Notes: generated by a model from the letters alone, not told the origin. A DNA stretch of 40,516 nucleotides from JBKHJZ01 sp046537875 (GCA_046537875.1 JBKHJZ010000010.1:1-40516); one strand, 5' to 3'; positions 1 to 8,994 are shown, numbered from the stretch's first letter. Program-made: numbers and translations.

Positions 1-12
1 ATCGGTGCTCAT
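1..12 (-). CDS. Possible 5' end of a gene leaving the left edge
   Basis: An ATG reads leftwards out of the window, with a GAGG ribosome-binding-like sequence 8 bases upstream and a TAGTGT box further up (53-48). Only four codons (M-S-T-D) are visible, so nothing can be said about the product. It lies downstream of the pterin dehydratase gene on the same strand. The call rests only on the start context. Confidence 0.25.
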
Positions 13-103
13 CTGACCATCCTCGGGTGCGCCCGCGGCTCGTGACGAACACTAGTGCCCGGGGACGAGGGCCCGGTCGCCGGCAGGGCGGCAGCGCGGG
101 CCG

Positions 104-388
104 TTACTCGCCGAGCGCCTTGTTGACGGCGTCGGCCAGCGCGAAGCACTGGTCGGTGATGCCGCCCTCGGCGTGGCTGGAGATGTCGATGACGACCTTG
201 TTGTAGGCGTTGGACCAGTCGGGGTGGTGGTTCAGGCGCTCGGCGGCGAGCGCCACCATCGCCATGAAGCCGAAGGCCTCGACGAAGTTCTCGAACTCGA
301 GCTCGCGGTGCAGCGCACCGGAGACGATCCCCCACCCGGGTGTCTCCGCCAGGCGGGTTTCGGCGTCCTCGTGGGTCAAGCGGGTCAT
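104..388 (-). CDS. Pterin-4a-carbinolamine dehydratase
   Basis: About 94 residues, the normal size for the PCD/DCoH family, which dehydrates 4a-hydroxytetrahydropterin after aromatic amino acid hydroxylation. The family signature is intact: the LNHHPDW motif with the catalytic His pair, then YNKVVIDISSH and GGITDQCFALA. ATG 388 was chosen; an in-frame GTG two codons upstream (394) is an alternative, and neither has a clear ribosome-binding site. It follows sufU on the same strand after about 84 bases that hold a stem-loop (398-433), so it may be read through from the suf operon. No aromatic hydroxylase is visible here, and family members without a local partner are common in bacteria. Confidence 0.9.
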   Translation of the reverse strand: MTRLTHEDAETRLAETPGWGIVSGALHRELEFENFVEAFGFMAMVALAAERLNHHPDWSNAYNKVVIDISSHAEGGITDQCFALADAVNKALGE

Positions 389-397
389 GCCCACGAC

Positions 398-433
398 TGT
401 TCCCGCTGCGGGTGCCGTCGACCCACGGGAACA
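398..433. repeat. Inverted repeat between sufU and the pterin dehydratase gene
   Basis: TGTTCCCG (398-405) and CGGGAACA (426-433) are perfect 8-base inverted arms. Inside them GGGT and ACCC can pair as well, giving a long interrupted stem. It ends 9 bases upstream of the dehydratase start and lies after the sufU stop. It could be an intercistronic terminator/attenuator or an operator. No T-run follows on the minus strand. Confidence 0.6.
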
Positions 434-472
434 CGGGGCCGGGGCCGCCGTCGGCCGGCGGTCAGTCGGCGG

Positions 473-1024
473 TCAGTCGGCGGACGTGTCGCCGTCGGTC
501 CCGGTGGCCTCGGCGATGCCCTGCAGGAGGGTGTTCCACGAGAGCGTGGCGCACTTGATGCGCACGGGGAACTTCACGACCCCGCGCAGCGCCTCGAGAT
601 CGCCGAGCTTCACCTCGGGTGCCTGAGCGCCGTCGCCGGCGGCGCCCTCCCCGGCATCGCCGACGCCTTCCACCAGCGGTGCCTCGTGTCCGTGGTCGTC
701 CTCGCCGTCGAGCGACTGCTCGTGGATCGACATCATGCTCTTGAAGGCGCGGGACAGGGCGCGCACCTCCTCCAGCGTCTTGCCCTTGACGGCCGACGAC
801 ATCATCGACGCCGACGACTGGCTGATCGAGCAGCCCTGGCCGGCGATGCGGATGTCGCGCACCACGTCGTCCTGGACGTCGAGGTAGAGCACCACCTCGT
901 CCCCGCAGAGCGGATTGAAGCCCTCGACGCGGGTGGCCGGGGGCGCGGGCAGCTCGCCGCGGTTCCGCGGGTTGCGGTAGTGGTCGAGGATGATCTCGCG
1001 GTACAGGTCCTCGAGACCGGGCAT
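473..1024 (-). CDS. sufU: SufU-type iron-sulfur assembly protein
   Basis: A NifU/IscU-fold protein of 183 residues that in Gram-positive SUF systems accepts sulfur from SufS. The three ligand cysteines are present: C40 in NPLCGDE (with D42), C65 in GQGCSIS and C158 in IKCATLSWNTL. Between C65 and C158 there is an acidic Gly/Ala-rich insertion of roughly 30 residues (about 106-137), which explains a length well above the usual 140-155. The gene follows sufS by 18 bases in the same operon, the classic SufS-SufU pairing. Start ATG 1024 begins MPGLEDLYREII, matching family N-termini. Confidence 0.95.
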   Translation of the reverse strand: MPGLEDLYREIILDHYRNPRNRGELPAPPATRVEGFNPLCGDEVVLYLDVQDDVVRDIRIAGQGCSISQSSASMMSSAVKGKTLEEVRALSRAFKSMMSIHEQSLDGEDDHGHEAPLVEGVGDAGEGAAGDGAQAPEVKLGDLEALRGVVKFPVRIKCATLSWNTLLQGIAEATGTDGDTSAD

Positions 1025-1042
1025 GGCTGCTGGTTCCTTCCC

Positions 1043-2334
<1,292 letters not shown>

Positions 2335-2338
<4 letters not shown>

Positions 2339-3126
2339 GGCGTCGTCACCTCTGGCGGGGTCCGCCAACTGTCGTAGCCCTCACGCTCGAGTCGCTCGGC
2401 GAGCTCGGGGCCGCCGCTGGCCACGATACGGCCCCCCATCAGGATGTGCACACGGTCGGGCACGAGGTGGTGGAGCAGCCGCTGGTAGTGGGTGATGGCG
2501 AGAACGCCCAGCTCCGGGCGGTCCTGGCGAACCTCCTGGACGCCCCGGGCCACCACCTTGAGCGCGTCGATGTCGAGTCCCGAGTCGGTCTCGTCGAGGA
2601 TCGCCATCTCGGGCTCGAGGATGGCCATCTGCAGGATCTCGTTCCGCTTCTTCTCGCCGCCGGAGAACCCCTCGTTCAGGTAGCGGTCGCCGAACGACGG
2701 ATCCATGTCGAGCCGCTTCATCCACTCCATGATGGTCAGGCGCAGCTCGAGCACCGAGAGGTCGATGCCCTTGCGGGCCGACAAGGCCTGGCGGAGGAAG
2801 TTGATCACCGAGACCCCAGCGATGGACTGGGGATACTGGAACGCCAGGAAGATGCCCGCCTTGCCCCGCACGTCGGGGTCCCAGTCCGTGATGTCGTCCC
2901 CGCGGAACGTGATGCGACCTCGGGTGATCTCGTAGTCCGGGCTGCCGAGCAGCACGTTGGCCAGGGTCGACTTCCCCGACCCGTTGGGCCCCATGAGGGC
3001 GTGCAGCTCGCCCTCCCCGACCGTGAGGTCGACGCCCGTGAGGATGTCTGCGCCCGGGTGGTCGGCGCCGTCCGCCGCGGTGGGGCGGACGTGGAGATCC
3101 TCGATCGTGAAGAGGGGGGCGGACAT
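2335..3126 (-). CDS. sufC: SufC Fe-S assembly ATPase
   Basis: A 263-residue ABC-type ATPase that normally energises the SufBD scaffold. Walker A is GPNGSGKST, the signature is GFSGGEKKRNEI and Walker B is MAILDETDSGLD, all with SufC-specific wording. It is the first gene of sufC-sufS-sufU. No sufB or sufD lies upstream: the next gene is divergent, 80 bases away. SufBD must be encoded elsewhere if the pathway is complete. A TACACT box 7 bases before the ATG points to leaderless transcription. Confidence 0.96.
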
Positions 3127-3206
3127 GGCGCTCAGTGTATTCGCACTACGCAGATAGGAGAAATGCCTCCTGCCCGGCGACGGGGGCGGGACTATCGTCG
3201 GGCGGG
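3127..3206. promoter_or_regulatory. Divergent promoter region, sufC / debranching enzyme
   Basis: 80 bases separate two divergent genes. On the minus strand TACACT (3139-3134) ends 7 bases before the sufC ATG. On the plus strand TATCGT (3193-3198) ends 8 bases before the debranching-enzyme ATG. Both fit -10 boxes of leaderless transcripts. An inverted repeat AGTG-n6-CACT (3134-3147) covers the sufC box, and AGGAG-n6-CTCCT lies at 3156-3171. Either could be an operator, for example for an Fe-S-sensing Rrf2/SufR regulator, but no regulator gene is nearby. Confidence 0.55.
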
Positions 3207-5375
3207 ATGGCCCCGGCGGACAACGGCCCGGACGGTCGCGTCGCTCTGGTCGACGGTGCGTCGTTCTGCATCGCCCGGCCCAACGGTGACCTGGCCGGCG
3301 GGTCCGACGGCCTCTACGTGGCCGACCGGCGGACGCTCGGCCGGGCGGTGCTGCGGGTCAACGGCTGCCCCGCCCTGGCCGTGGACCAGCACCTCGACGA
3401 CCCGGGCTCCGCCACGTTCGTCGGCCGGGTGGCGGGGCGGTCGCCGGCCGCCGCCACCAGCCCGGTGGGCGGCGACGTCGACTCAGACGACGCTCGGCCG
3501 GGTCCGATCGTCATCCGGCGCCGCACGCTCGCCGGCGGGATGCGCGACGACGTGGAGATCCGCAACGTCGGTGACGAGCCGACCTACGTCGAGGTCGAGC
3601 TCGACCTCGCCACCGACCTCGCCGCGGCCGCCGGGGCGCGGGACGGGCGGCACGAGGAGGTGCCGGCCGTTTCGCCCCGCAGCGAGGGCGGGAGCGGCGA
3701 CAGCCTGGTGGTGACGTTCGTGCGGGGCCGGGGTGCGGGCCGGGGCGGTTGCCACGTGACGGTCTCCTCCGGTGCCACCGTGGACGGCGGGACGCTGCGC
3801 TGGGAGGCGATCGTCCCGGCCGGGGGATCCACGGCGTTCAGCATGGTGGTCTCACCGATCGTCGACGGCGAGCCGCTGGAGCCGTCGCACCTGCCGGGGT
3901 CCGCCGGCGAGCGCAGCGGGCCGCGCCGGCGGTTCGAGCGCTGGCACCAGGGGGTGCCCCAGGTGGAGACCGACCACCACGACCTCCTCCTCGCCGTCAG
4001 GCGCAGCGCCCGCGACCTGGGTGCGCTGCGCGTGCTCGACCCCGAGTTCCCGGAGCGGGCGGTGGTCGCCGCCGGCTCGCCGTGGTACCTCGCCCTGCAC
4101 GGGCGAGACGCCCTGCTGGCCGCGCACATGGGGCTGGTCCTCGACCCCGATCTGGCGCTCGGCACCCTCGAGACGCTGGCCCGCTTCCAGGGCTCCGAGG
4201 TCGACGACCGCACCGAGGAGCAGCCGGGTCGCATCGCCCACCGGCTCCGGCTGGGCCCGCGGGCCTTCGGCGCCGGCACCCACGCCGTGTCGTACGGCTC
4301 GGTCGACGCGACGCCCCTGTTCGTGATGCTCCTGGGCGAGATGCGCCGGTGGGGCTTGGCGCCCGAGTTGGTCGACCGTCTGCTGCCCCACGTGGACCGG
4401 GCCCTGGACTGGATCTGCGAGTGGGGCGACCGCGACGGGGACGGCTACGTGGAGTACCAGCGCCGCACCGACCGCGGCGTGCGGCACCAGTCGTGGAAGG
4501 ACTCCGCGGCGCCGATCCGCCACCCGGACGGGCGCCCGGCACGCGGGCCGATCGCCCCCGCCGAGGTGCAGGGCTACGTGTACGCCGCCTACCTGGCCCG
4601 CGCCCACTTCGCCCTGGAGGTGGGCGACGACCGCGCGACGGAGCGCTGGCGCCGGAAGGCGGCGGAGCTGAAGGCGGCGTTCAACCGCGACTTCTGGCTG
4701 GCCGATCGGGACGCGATCGCGCTGGCGCTCGACGGTGACAAGCGGCCGGTCGCGTCCCTGGCGTCGAACGTGGGCCACTGCCTCTGGACCGGCATCCTCG
4801 ACGAGGACGCGGCGGCGGTCGTGGTGAAGCACCTGATGGCCGACGACCTGTTCTCCGGCTGGGGGCTGCGAACCCTCGCGTCGTCGACGGCTGGCTACGA
4901 CCCGGTCGCTCCGCACACCGGCGCCGTCTGGCCGCACGACAACGCGGTCTGCGTGGCCGGCATGGTGCGCTACGGCTTCGTCGAGGAGGCGCACCGCATC
5001 CTGCTGGCCCAACTCGAGGCCAGCGCCCGCGAGGGCGCCAACGGGCGTCTGTCGGTGCTGTGCGGCTTCGGGCGCGACGACGTGCAGGCGCCGGTCCGCT
5101 TCCCCGACTCGTGCACCGCGCGGGCGCTGTCGGCGGCCGCGCCCCTCTCGTTCCTGCGGTCGCTGCTCCGGCTCGATCCGTGGGTCCCCCAGGGCAAGCT
5201 GTGGCTCGCGCCGGCGCTCCCGGACGCGGTGGGGCGGTTGAGCGTCGAGCGCATCCCCCTCATCGGCGGCCGGGTCACCGTGTCGGTCGACGGGAACCGC
5301 GTGGCCGTCGACGGGCTGCCGCCGGGCATCGAGCTGGTGGGCGAGCCCCGCCGCCCGCTCACCGCCGAGGGCTGA
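3207..5375 (+). CDS. Glycogen debranching N-terminal domain / amylo-alpha-1,6-glucosidase-like protein
   Basis: 722 residues. The N-terminal half is a beta-rich domain (SFCIARPNGDLAGG, GLYVADRRTL) typical of glycogen-debranching N-terminal domains. The C-terminal half is an (alpha/alpha)6 barrel with family-like motifs SPWYLALHGRDALLA, QSWKDS, ASNVGHCLWTG and HTGAVWPHDNAV. Such proteins are annotated as amylo-alpha-1,6-glucosidases acting on glycogen or trehalose-like glucans; the substrate cannot be read from sequence. ATG 3207 was chosen over an upstream GTG at 3135 because it has a TATCGT box 8 bases before it and homologues begin near the GASF segment. No other glycogen gene is in the window. 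Confidence 0.88.
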   Translation: MAPADNGPDGRVALVDGASFCIARPNGDLAGGSDGLYVADRRTLGRAVLRVNGCPALAVDQHLDDPGSATFVGRVAGRSPAAATSPVGGDVDSDDARPGPIVIRRRTLAGGMRDDVEIRNVGDEPTYVEVELDLATDLAAAAGARDGRHEEVPAVSPRSEGGSGDSLVVTFVRGRGAGRGGCHVTVSSGATVDGGTLRWEAIVPAGGSTAFSMVVSPIVDGEPLEPSHLPGSAGERSGPRRRFERWHQGVPQVETDHHDLLLAVRRSARDLGALRVLDPEFPERAVVAAGSPWYLALHGRDALLAAHMGLVLDPDLALGTLETLARFQGSEVDDRTEEQPGRIAHRLRLGPRAFGAGTHAVSYGSVDATPLFVMLLGEMRRWGLAPELVDRLLPHVDRALDWICEWGDRDGDGYVEYQRRTDRGVRHQSWKDSAAPIRHPDGRPARGPIAPAEVQGYVYAAYLARAHFALEVGDDRATERWRRKAAELKAAFNRDFWLADRDAIALALDGDKRPVASLASNVGHCLWTGILDEDAAAVVVKHLMADDLFSGWGLRTLASSTAGYDPVAPHTGAVWPHDNAVCVAGMVRYGFVEEAHRILLAQLEASAREGANGRLSVLCGFGRDDVQAPVRFPDSCTARALSAAAPLSFLRSLLRLDPWVPQGKLWLAPALPDAVGRLSVERIPLIGGRVTVSVDGNRVAVDGLPPGIELVGEPRRPLTAEG

Positions 5376-5376
5376 G

Positions 5377-5399
5377 TGGGGTCGAGGTCGTCAACCCCA
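5377..5399 (+). terminator. Short stem-loop after the debranching-enzyme gene
   Basis: TGGGGT (5377-5382) and ACCCCA (5394-5399) form a 6-base stem with an 11-base loop directly after the stop codon. There is no T-run. It is a candidate terminator only by position. The rest of 5400-5517 holds no convincing gene. Confidence 0.35.
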
Positions 5400-5517
5400 G
5401 GCGAAAGGCGACCCGGTCGCCAGCGTGGATCCGTGCTGTGATGGGTTGATGACCGGCGAGCACGACGATTTCGGTCGGGCTGACTGACCCGCCCCTGACG
5501 CCGGCTCGGCCGCCAGG

Positions 5518-5907
5518 TCAGGGCCGCTGGGCGAGGTGCTGCAAGCGGCTGGCGATCTGATGCACGTCGCGCTCTGACGTGGCGACGGCCATCACGAAGT
5601 CGTACACGGCGTCGTTGGTGGCCGCGGCCACGCTGGCGTTGTTGATCTCCAGGAAGACGGCGGCGGCGAGCCAGCCCACGCGCTCGTTGCCGTCGATGAG
5701 GGCGTGGTTGTCGACGACGGATTGCAGCAGAGCTGCGGCCTTCGTCCAGATGGTCGGGTAGACGTCGTCACCCCCGATCGTGGTCTGGGGCCGAGCGACC
5801 GCTGACGCGAGCAGGCCGACGTCACGGATCGGGGGCGGGCTGCCCAGCAGGCGACGGGCCAGCTCCATCACGTCGTCGAGGTCGAGGAACTCGACCGGGT
5901 CGGTCAC
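5518..5907 (-). CDS. doc: Fic/Doc-family toxin of a toxin-antitoxin pair
   Basis: 129 residues, the usual Doc size. Doc enzymes phosphorylate elongation factor Tu to stop translation. The Fic-type catalytic segment is NHALIDGNERVGW: H68, D72, G73, N74 and R76 are present, but the residue before the Arg is Glu (E75), where P1 Doc and most relatives have Lys (GNKR). The start is GTG 5907, overlapping the antitoxin stop as GTGA. This excludes a longer reading that would run antisense-like through the antitoxin gene. Translation is coupled to the upstream ribbon-helix-helix gene. Confidence 0.87.
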   Translation of the reverse strand: MTDPVEFLDLDDVMELARRLLGSPPPIRDVGLLASAVARPQTTIGGDDVYPTIWTKAAALLQSVVDNHALIDGNERVGWLAAAVFLEINNASVAAATNDAVYDFVMAVATSERDVHQIASRLQHLAQRP

Positions 5908-6107
5908 CTGCCGAGGCGGTCGATGGCGTCGGCGTGCACGTCGGCGACCAGGTCGGCCGCCGCGGCGACGCGGGCGCGGTGCTCGCTGCGTGCGACGTAG
6001 TCCCGGATCGCCCGCCGGGCTGCGTCCTGCATGGAGATGCCCTCGGCGGCGGCGCGCTCGCGGAGCGCCTGCTGCTCTTCGTCGCTGAGCCTGAGCGTCA
6101 TCGCCAT
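5904..6107 (-). CDS. Ribbon-helix-helix antitoxin partner of Doc
   Basis: 67 residues. The N-terminus MAMTLRLSDEEQQALRERA is a beta strand plus helix typical of CopG/RHH DNA-binding antitoxins. The C-terminal half (ARSEHRARVAAAADLV) would be the toxin-neutralising tail. Its stop overlaps the Doc start. ATG 6107 is supported by a TACCAT box 6 bases upstream that lies beside a 17-base palindrome, so the gene is probably leaderless and autorepressed. Confidence 0.85.
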   Translation of the reverse strand: MAMTLRLSDEEQQALRERAAAEGISMQDAARRAIRDYVARSEHRARVAAAADLVADVHADAIDRLGR

Positions 6108-6113
6108 GCCCGC

Positions 6114-6132
6114 ATGGTATCAGGGTGATACC
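6114..6132 (-). promoter_or_regulatory. Promoter and palindromic operator of the doc module
   Basis: GGTATCA (6116-6122), GGG, TGATACC (6126-6132) is a perfect 7-base inverted repeat. It overlaps the TACCAT -10 box (6119-6114, minus strand) that ends 6 bases before the antitoxin ATG. A palindrome over the promoter is the arrangement expected for antitoxin/toxin autoregulation. Region 6133-6227 holds no gene. Confidence 0.7.
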
Positions 6133-6227
6133 GCCGCCCGTGTCTTCCTGATGTACCGCCACGACCGAGCCGAGCTCGAACCCGACCAACGGCGCCGACC
6201 GTCGCTACCGCCGGCGGGTGGTCGCTG

Positions 6228-6569
6228 TCAGGGCAGGTCAAGGATCACCGCAATGGTCTCCCGGACCTGCGCGAGCGGGACAGCGCCGATGTTTCCCCTC
6301 ACCCCGGTGATCCTGTGCGGTGAGATCGCTCGGATGTGCTGGCACCGCGCTGCGGAGGCCCGGTCGAGCTCGTTGAACTCGTCCGGCTCGATCACGATCT
6401 CGGAGTGGTACGAGCGGATCGTGGTCGTGAGTGGGACGACGTGAACGACGGAGGGATCGGCGTCGAGGATCCGCTGCGCGGTCACCAGCACCGCTGGGTG
6501 ATGGAACCCGGCCTCGCGTCCCTCTGGGACACCGAGCTCCAACTCGACGATGTCACCCGAGGTCGGCAT
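6228..6569 (-). CDS. mazF: MazF/PemK-family endoribonuclease toxin
   Basis: 113 residues from ATG 6569. The N-terminus MPTSGDIVELELG and segments HHPAVLVTAQRIL, VVPLTTTIR and ISPHRITGVRGNIG match the PemK/MazF fold, an mRNA interferase. The usual N-terminal GDIV...G..PAVVV pattern and the mid-protein PLTT strand are intact. An ATG six codons upstream (6587) is an alternative start. The gene overlaps the antitoxin gene by 17 bases from ATG 6569, so expression is coupled. Confidence 0.88.
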   Translation of the reverse strand: MPTSGDIVELELGVPEGREAGFHHPAVLVTAQRILDADPSVVHVVPLTTTIRSYHSEIVIEPDEFNELDRASAARCQHIRAISPHRITGVRGNIGAVPLAQVRETIAVILDLP

Positions 6570-6747
6570 CGAGCCATTCCGCCTCATCCCTTCGAAGGGG
6601 GGCGGAAAGCTCCGCTCCGACTCGCTCCTGTCGCAACGCCCGTACCGCGAGCGTCACGGTGTTCCCGACAGTCGTGTTCAACTCGGCGGCGAGACGCTTG
6701 AGATCCTCATGAGTGCTGACGTCGATGCGCACGCTCGTGCTCTGCAT
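6553..6747 (-). CDS. MazE-like antitoxin
   Basis: 64 residues: MQSTSVRIDVSTHEDLKRL at the N-terminus suggests a ribbon-helix-helix or related DNA-binding fold, followed by TTVGNTVTLAVRAL and an acidic C-terminus that could block MazF. ATG 6747 was preferred to ATG 6759 because TATGCT (6760-6755) sits 7 bases upstream of it, as in other leaderless genes here. It is encoded upstream of and overlapping mazF. Confidence 0.8.
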   Translation of the reverse strand: MQSTSVRIDVSTHEDLKRLAAELNTTVGNTVTLAVRALRQERVGAELSAPLRRDEAEWLDADLG

Positions 6748-6763
6748 GCAGAACAGCATACAG
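6742..6763 (-). promoter_or_regulatory. Promoter and imperfect palindrome of the mazEF-like module
   Basis: CTGCATGC (6742-6749) and GCATACAG (6756-6763) are inverted with one mismatch around a 6-base spacer. They cover the TATGCT -10 box and the predicted first transcribed base. This fits autorepression by the antitoxin complex. Confidence 0.55.
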
Positions 6764-6833
6764 CCTGCTGTCGGGCTTAGCGTCGTGCTGCCCAGAAACG
6801 CCGGGACGAGCTCCCAGCGCGGCGGCTGTGCGA

Positions 6834-7223
6834 TCAGGCCGACGCGTCCCGCAGGTCCTCCTTCCAGGTGCGGAAGCGGGTGTGCCGGGTTCCGCTGGGG
6901 CCGACGCCGTCGCCGCTGCCGTCGGGGTGGAGGCGGAACGTGAAGCTGGTGGCCAGGTCGTCGGCGCGAGCGACCCAGTAGCGGGCGTCGCCGCCCGAGG
7001 CCGGGCCCGCCCGCCAGAGCAGCCAGGGACCGATGCGCCGCTTGTAGCTCGCGACCGGCCGGCCCGGGAGGTCGTCGCCGAGGTGGCGCAGCTCGCCCGG
7101 TGCCTCGACCCATGCGGTCGCCGGGATGTTGCGGTCGCGCACGGGTGTGTCGGGCAGATCGGCGGTGTGGACCGGTGTGTCGTCGTCGGGACGTTCGTCG
7201 TAGCGGAGCGCGCCCACCGTCAC
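6834..7223 (-). CDS. Unknown protein coupled to a metallo-beta-lactamase-fold hydrolase
   Basis: 129 residues, not recognised. It has no signal peptide or membrane segment. Conserved-looking segments are RNIPATAWVEAPGELRHLG, SYKRRIGPWLLWRAGPA and RYWVARADDLATSFTF. The start GTG 7223 overlaps the upstream hydrolase stop as GTGA, so the two are translated together and probably work in one process. Codon use is like its neighbours, which supports a real gene. Confidence 0.75.
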   Translation of the reverse strand: MTVGALRYDERPDDDTPVHTADLPDTPVRDRNIPATAWVEAPGELRHLGDDLPGRPVASYKRRIGPWLLWRAGPASGGDARYWVARADDLATSFTFRLHPDGSGDGVGPSGTRHTRFRTWKEDLRDASA

Positions 7224-7828
7224 CAGCCCCGGTCGATCCACTCCTGGAGGTGCGGACGTTCGGTGCCGATGGTCGTCTCGAGTCCGTGGCCGGGGAGCAC
7301 CAGGGTGTCCCCGGGCAGCGTGAACAGGCGCCGGTCGATCGAGCGGATGATCGTGTCGAAGTCGCCGCCCGGGAACTTCGTGGCGCCGGGCCCGCCGGGG
7401 AAGAGCGTGTCGCCGCTGAACAGGATCGGTGATCCCTCGACCAGGAAGCAGATCGACCCCGGGGTGTGGCCGGGCGTGTGGATCGCCCGCAGCCGCAGGC
7501 GGCCCACCTCGATCACCGAGTCGTCGTCGATGACCTGGTCGTACGACGGCAGCATGTCGGCGTCCTCGGAGGTGACGTGCACGGCGTAGCCGGCGTCCCG
7601 GATCTCGGGGACCGCCTGGATGTGGTCCCAGTGGCCGTGGGTCTCGAGCACCTCCCGCACGCCGAGCCGCCGGCACATATCGAGCAGTCGCTCGTGCTCG
7701 TTGGCGGCGTCGAGCAGCACGGCGCCGCCGGTCTGCCGGCACCGCAGCACGTAGACGTTGTTGTCCATGGGGCCGACGACGATCTTGTGGATCTCCAGCC
7801 GGTCGTCCTGGTGGAACAGCGTGGTCAC
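7220..7828 (-). CDS. Metallo-beta-lactamase-fold hydrolase (glyoxalase II-like)
   Basis: 202 residues with a full set of metal ligands: H64, H66, D68, H69 (THGHWDH), H121 (HTPGHTPGS), D140 (FSGDTLF) and H181 (LPGHG). The pattern is that of glyoxalase II and related thioester hydrolases with a two-metal site. GTG 7828 was chosen because the fold begins right after it and a GGAGG precedes it, although only 1 base away. It is co-translated with the unknown gene downstream. The substrate is unknown. Confidence 0.88.
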   Translation of the reverse strand: MTTLFHQDDRLEIHKIVVGPMDNNVYVLRCRQTGGAVLLDAANEHERLLDMCRRLGVREVLETHGHWDHIQAVPEIRDAGYAVHVTSEDADMLPSYDQVIDDDSVIEVGRLRLRAIHTPGHTPGSICFLVEGSPILFSGDTLFPGGPGATKFPGGDFDTIIRSIDRRLFTLPGDTLVLPGHGLETTIGTERPHLQEWIDRGW

Positions 7829-7892
7829 GCCTCCAGTGTGGCGCGGGACGGCCTCGTCCACGCGCGTTCGGACCCGGCCCGGGCGCGTCACC

Positions 7893-7898
7893 TAGGGT
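7893..7898 (+). promoter_or_regulatory. Candidate -10 box of the Mo-oxidoreductase operon
   Basis: TAGGGT matches the TAnnnT consensus seen elsewhere in the window. It lies about 34 bases before the first start codon (7933), which has its own ribosome-binding site, so this transcript would have a short leader. Confidence 0.4.
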
Positions 7899-7932
7899 CG
7901 GCGCCGGTAGCCGAGCCGACCGGGAGGTGCGC

Positions 7933-8973
7933 GTGCGGGCATCCACCCAGCCACTCGACCGCCGCGGTGTCGCGGCGGGGCTCGCCGTTGTCGTGGTGCT
8001 GCTCGTGCTCGTCTACCTGGGCAGTGGCCGCCTGCGGTGGTTCGACGCCGCCCTCGGGGGCTACCTGGCCGGGGTGCTCCTGGCGAGCTTCGCGGTCGTC
8101 TACCGCTACGTGGTGTGGACCCGGCGACCGCCCACCGCGGCGCTCCGCGCCCGCGGCTGGCGCAGCTTCGCCGAACCCGGCCAGCGCGTGCGCAACGCCG
8201 CCCGGCTGCCGGCGGTGCTGTGGACGCAGCTGTTCGGCCAGGGGTTCATCCGGCAGCGGTCGCTCAGCCGCTGGATCGCGCACCAGACGATCTTCTGGGG
8301 GGTCCTGCTGGCCGCCGTCGTGACGTTCCCGCTCACGTTCGGGTGGCTGCACTTCGAGTCGGTCGGCCAGGACGCCCGGCGCTACGAGGCGTACTTCGTC
8401 GACTGGGCGCTGGTGAGCTTCGACAGCCGGAGCGTCGTCGGCTGGCTGATGTTCCACGCCCTCGACATCTCGGCGGTGCTGGTGCTCACCGGCGTGTTCA
8501 TCTTCCTCCACCGGCGGCTGCGCGATCCCGGTGCTCTGGCGGTCGAGCGCGGCAACGACTTCCTGCCGCTCGCCGGCCTGTTCGCCGTGTCGGTGACCGG
8601 GGTGATGCTCACCGTGTCGAGCCTCTGGATGGACGGCCGCTTCTACACGTTCCTCACCAACATCCACGCGGCCACCGTGATCTTCGGGTTGCTCTACATC
8701 CCGTTCGGCAAGCTGTTCCACATCTTCCAGCGCCCCGGCAACGTCGGCGTCGCCTATGCCCGGCGGGCGTGGGCCGACGAGCCGACGTTCTGCCGGGAGT
8801 GTGGCGCCCCCTGGGCGCCCGCGTCGCAGATCGACGACCTGAAGCACGTGCTTCCGCAGGTGGGGTTCGACTACCGCGACCCCGGCGGCGGGCACTACCA
8901 GGACACGTGCCCCCGCTGCCGTCGCCGCCTGGTGACGATGGCCCAGTCCGCACGCGTCGGCGGCTTCGGCTGA
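7933..8973 (+). CDS. NarI-like cytochrome b membrane subunit with C-terminal four-Cys domain
   Basis: 346 residues. Membrane segments lie near 13-30, 42-61, 119-138, 172-192, 212-230 and 243-260. In the last, H245 and H263 are 18 apart in IHAATVIFGLLYIPFGKLFH, the same spacing as haem-b ligands H187/H205 of NarI. H117 and H175 are further candidates. After the last helix, C287/C290 (CREC) and C326/C329 (CPRC) form a zinc-ribbon or rubredoxin-like site that NarI lacks. GTG 7933 was chosen for its GGGAGG site 5 bases upstream; GTG 7927 overlaps that site. It opens the operon that also encodes the Mo enzyme and probably links it to the quinone pool. Confidence 0.8.
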   Translation: MRASTQPLDRRGVAAGLAVVVVLLVLVYLGSGRLRWFDAALGGYLAGVLLASFAVVYRYVVWTRRPPTAALRARGWRSFAEPGQRVRNAARLPAVLWTQLFGQGFIRQRSLSRWIAHQTIFWGVLLAAVVTFPLTFGWLHFESVGQDARRYEAYFVDWALVSFDSRSVVGWLMFHALDISAVLVLTGVFIFLHRRLRDPGALAVERGNDFLPLAGLFAVSVTGVMLTVSSLWMDGRFYTFLTNIHAATVIFGLLYIPFGKLFHIFQRPGNVGVAYARRAWADEPTFCRECGAPWAPASQIDDLKHVLPQVGFDYRDPGGGHYQDTCPRCRRRLVTMAQSARVGGFG

Positions 8974-8994
8974 CCCCCGGTCGCTGCCGCCGAG

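Noticed and set aside
5448..5486. A 12-codon reading starting ATG ACC GGC
   Set aside because: Too short, no ribosome-binding site, and the upstream TGTGAT does not fit the local -10 pattern.
8855..8890. A tRNA T-arm-like string (GGGGTTCGACTACCGCGACC)
   Set aside because: It lies inside the cytochrome gene and no acceptor, D or anticodon arm can be built around it.
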